A stretch of DNA of 6,186 bases from Ekhidna sp. (lineage in GTDB: Bacteria > Bacteroidota > Bacteroidia > Cytophagales > Cyclobacteriaceae): the NCBI GenBank assembly GCA_028821635.1, contig JAPPDO010000028.1:1-6186 (forward strand). Direction: 5' to 3'. The first letter of the stretch is position 1, and the number at the start of each line of letters is the position of its first letter. Of the stretch, positions 5,883 to 6,186 are shown piece by piece. Made by a program: the position numbers and the translations under genes. The notes under the pieces are model-generated. The model was not told where the DNA came from. It searched no databases and saw only the letters and a list, made by a program, of their open reading frames with translations.

Positions 5883-6127
5883 CTATGAGTCAGTCCCTTG
5901 CTTCAATTTCTTTTAGTAGAGAAAGACAGGAGACTAACCCCTCAAATGCATTATTATTTTGTGCAGGATTTGCCTTTCTAGGTCTAGTTTGTAGCCCAGC
6001 CTATAAGTGTGTCAGTTTAAAAACTAGGTGGTCACGAAACTGTATGAAGTTATGCACTTGTATGCTTTCTTTACCCCGAACAGGGAATTATCTGTTTTAT
6101 TTTTATAAAAGAGCGTTATTCTACTAA
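5883..6127. other. Gene-free stretch, nothing recognised
   Basis: No frame here gives a protein I can support. The longest plus-strand frame starts at a GTG (5870) and yields a Cys-rich sequence without domain character. A minus-strand frame open from 6000 to a stop at 5890-5892 has no start codon. An inverted repeat CAGTTT (6013-6018) / AAACTG (6037-6042) surrounds a small AGTTT-AA-AAACT palindrome (6014-6025). This recalls IS termini, but no transposase is present. AACAG (about 6078-6082) / CTGTT (6091-6095) followed by a T-rich run is a weak hairpin. Confidence 0.4.
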
Positions 6128-6174
6128 ATATTTTCAGGATTCAAAAGGTTTCTTTAGTAACTTTTATTACCTGA
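6128..6174. repeat. Copy 2 of the short hairpin-like element
   Basis: The left part is ATATTTTCAGG (6128-6138) and the right part TTTTATTACCTGA (6162-6174), against ATATTTTTTCAGG and TTTTACTACCTGA in copy 1. The right parts match at 12 of 13 bases. TCAGG and CCTGA form the inverted ends. The middle is 14 nt longer than in copy 1 and contains AAGGTTTCTTTAG (6145-6157), which resembles AAGGTTTCTCTAG just outside copy 1 (5377-5389). Confidence 0.42.
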
Positions 6175-6186
6175 CTGCGTATAAAA

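Noticed and set aside
6001..6045. Insertion-sequence terminus
   Set aside because: The CAGTTT/AAACTG repeat and TGTCAGTTTAAAA-like text recall IS ends, but there is no transposase, no matching second end and no target duplication in the window.
5870..6127. Plus-strand 85-codon frame with hydrophobic, Cys-containing product
   Set aside because: It starts at GTG without support, has no recognisable domain, and its sequence lacks coding character.
1..6186. CRISPR array, tRNA or rRNA genes
   Set aside because: No regularly spaced repeats were seen, and no T-loop/acceptor pattern or rRNA-like conserved stretch was found on either strand by eye.

Overview
The window looks like chromosomal DNA of a Bacteroidota bacterium, most likely of the Cytophagales type. 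The evidence is the moderate-to-low GC, start codons preceded by A-rich sequence rather than clear Shine-Dalgarno boxes, and the protein types: a Bacteroidota-style EtfB/EtfA pair, a bifunctional-nuclease (DUF151) protein with a C-terminal UVR motif, and a YpdA-family flavoprotein. This placement comes from reading the proteins, not from a database search.

Layout. (1) Positions 1-189 hold the last 62 codons of a gene whose C-terminus resembles Eco57I/type IIG restriction-methylase polypeptides. (2) Positions 298-1078 hold a DUF6602-type, PD-(D/E)XK-nuclease-like gene broken by two -1 frameshifts, both in A runs. Together these look like the worn edge of a defence or accessory island. (3) Positions 1203-2752, minus strand, hold a tight three-gene operon: a YpdA-like FAD/NAD(P)H disulfide reductase, a SemiSWEET sugar transporter (ATGA overlap) and a small TPR protein (3-nt gap). 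(4) Positions 2753-2909 are a divergent promoter region. (5) Positions 2910-5171, plus strand, hold a compact operon etfB-etfA-BFN, with a 1-nt gap and then a 1-nt overlap. (6) Positions 5172-6186 are about 1 kb without an intact gene. This stretch contains a hairpin just after the operon, a perfect 7-bp dyad, a frame-broken coding remnant on the minus strand with GC-rich third codon positions, and two related copies of a short element (5395-5429 and 6128-6174) that bracket the remnant.

How the genes work together. EtfB and EtfA form the electron-transfer flavoprotein that collects electrons from acyl-CoA and related dehydrogenases and passes them toward the quinone pool. The co-transcribed BFN protein has no established link to ETF beyond its position. 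YpdA-like reductases act in thiol redox balance; their pairing with a sugar transporter and a TPR protein is unexplained.

Most notable points: the doubly frameshifted DUF6602 gene beside a restriction-modification tail; Ile in place of the catalytic Cys in the YpdA-like protein; Lys in place of the near-invariant flavin-contacting Arg in EtfA; and the repeat-bracketed remnant downstream of the etf operon. I see no convincing new multi-gene system in this window.
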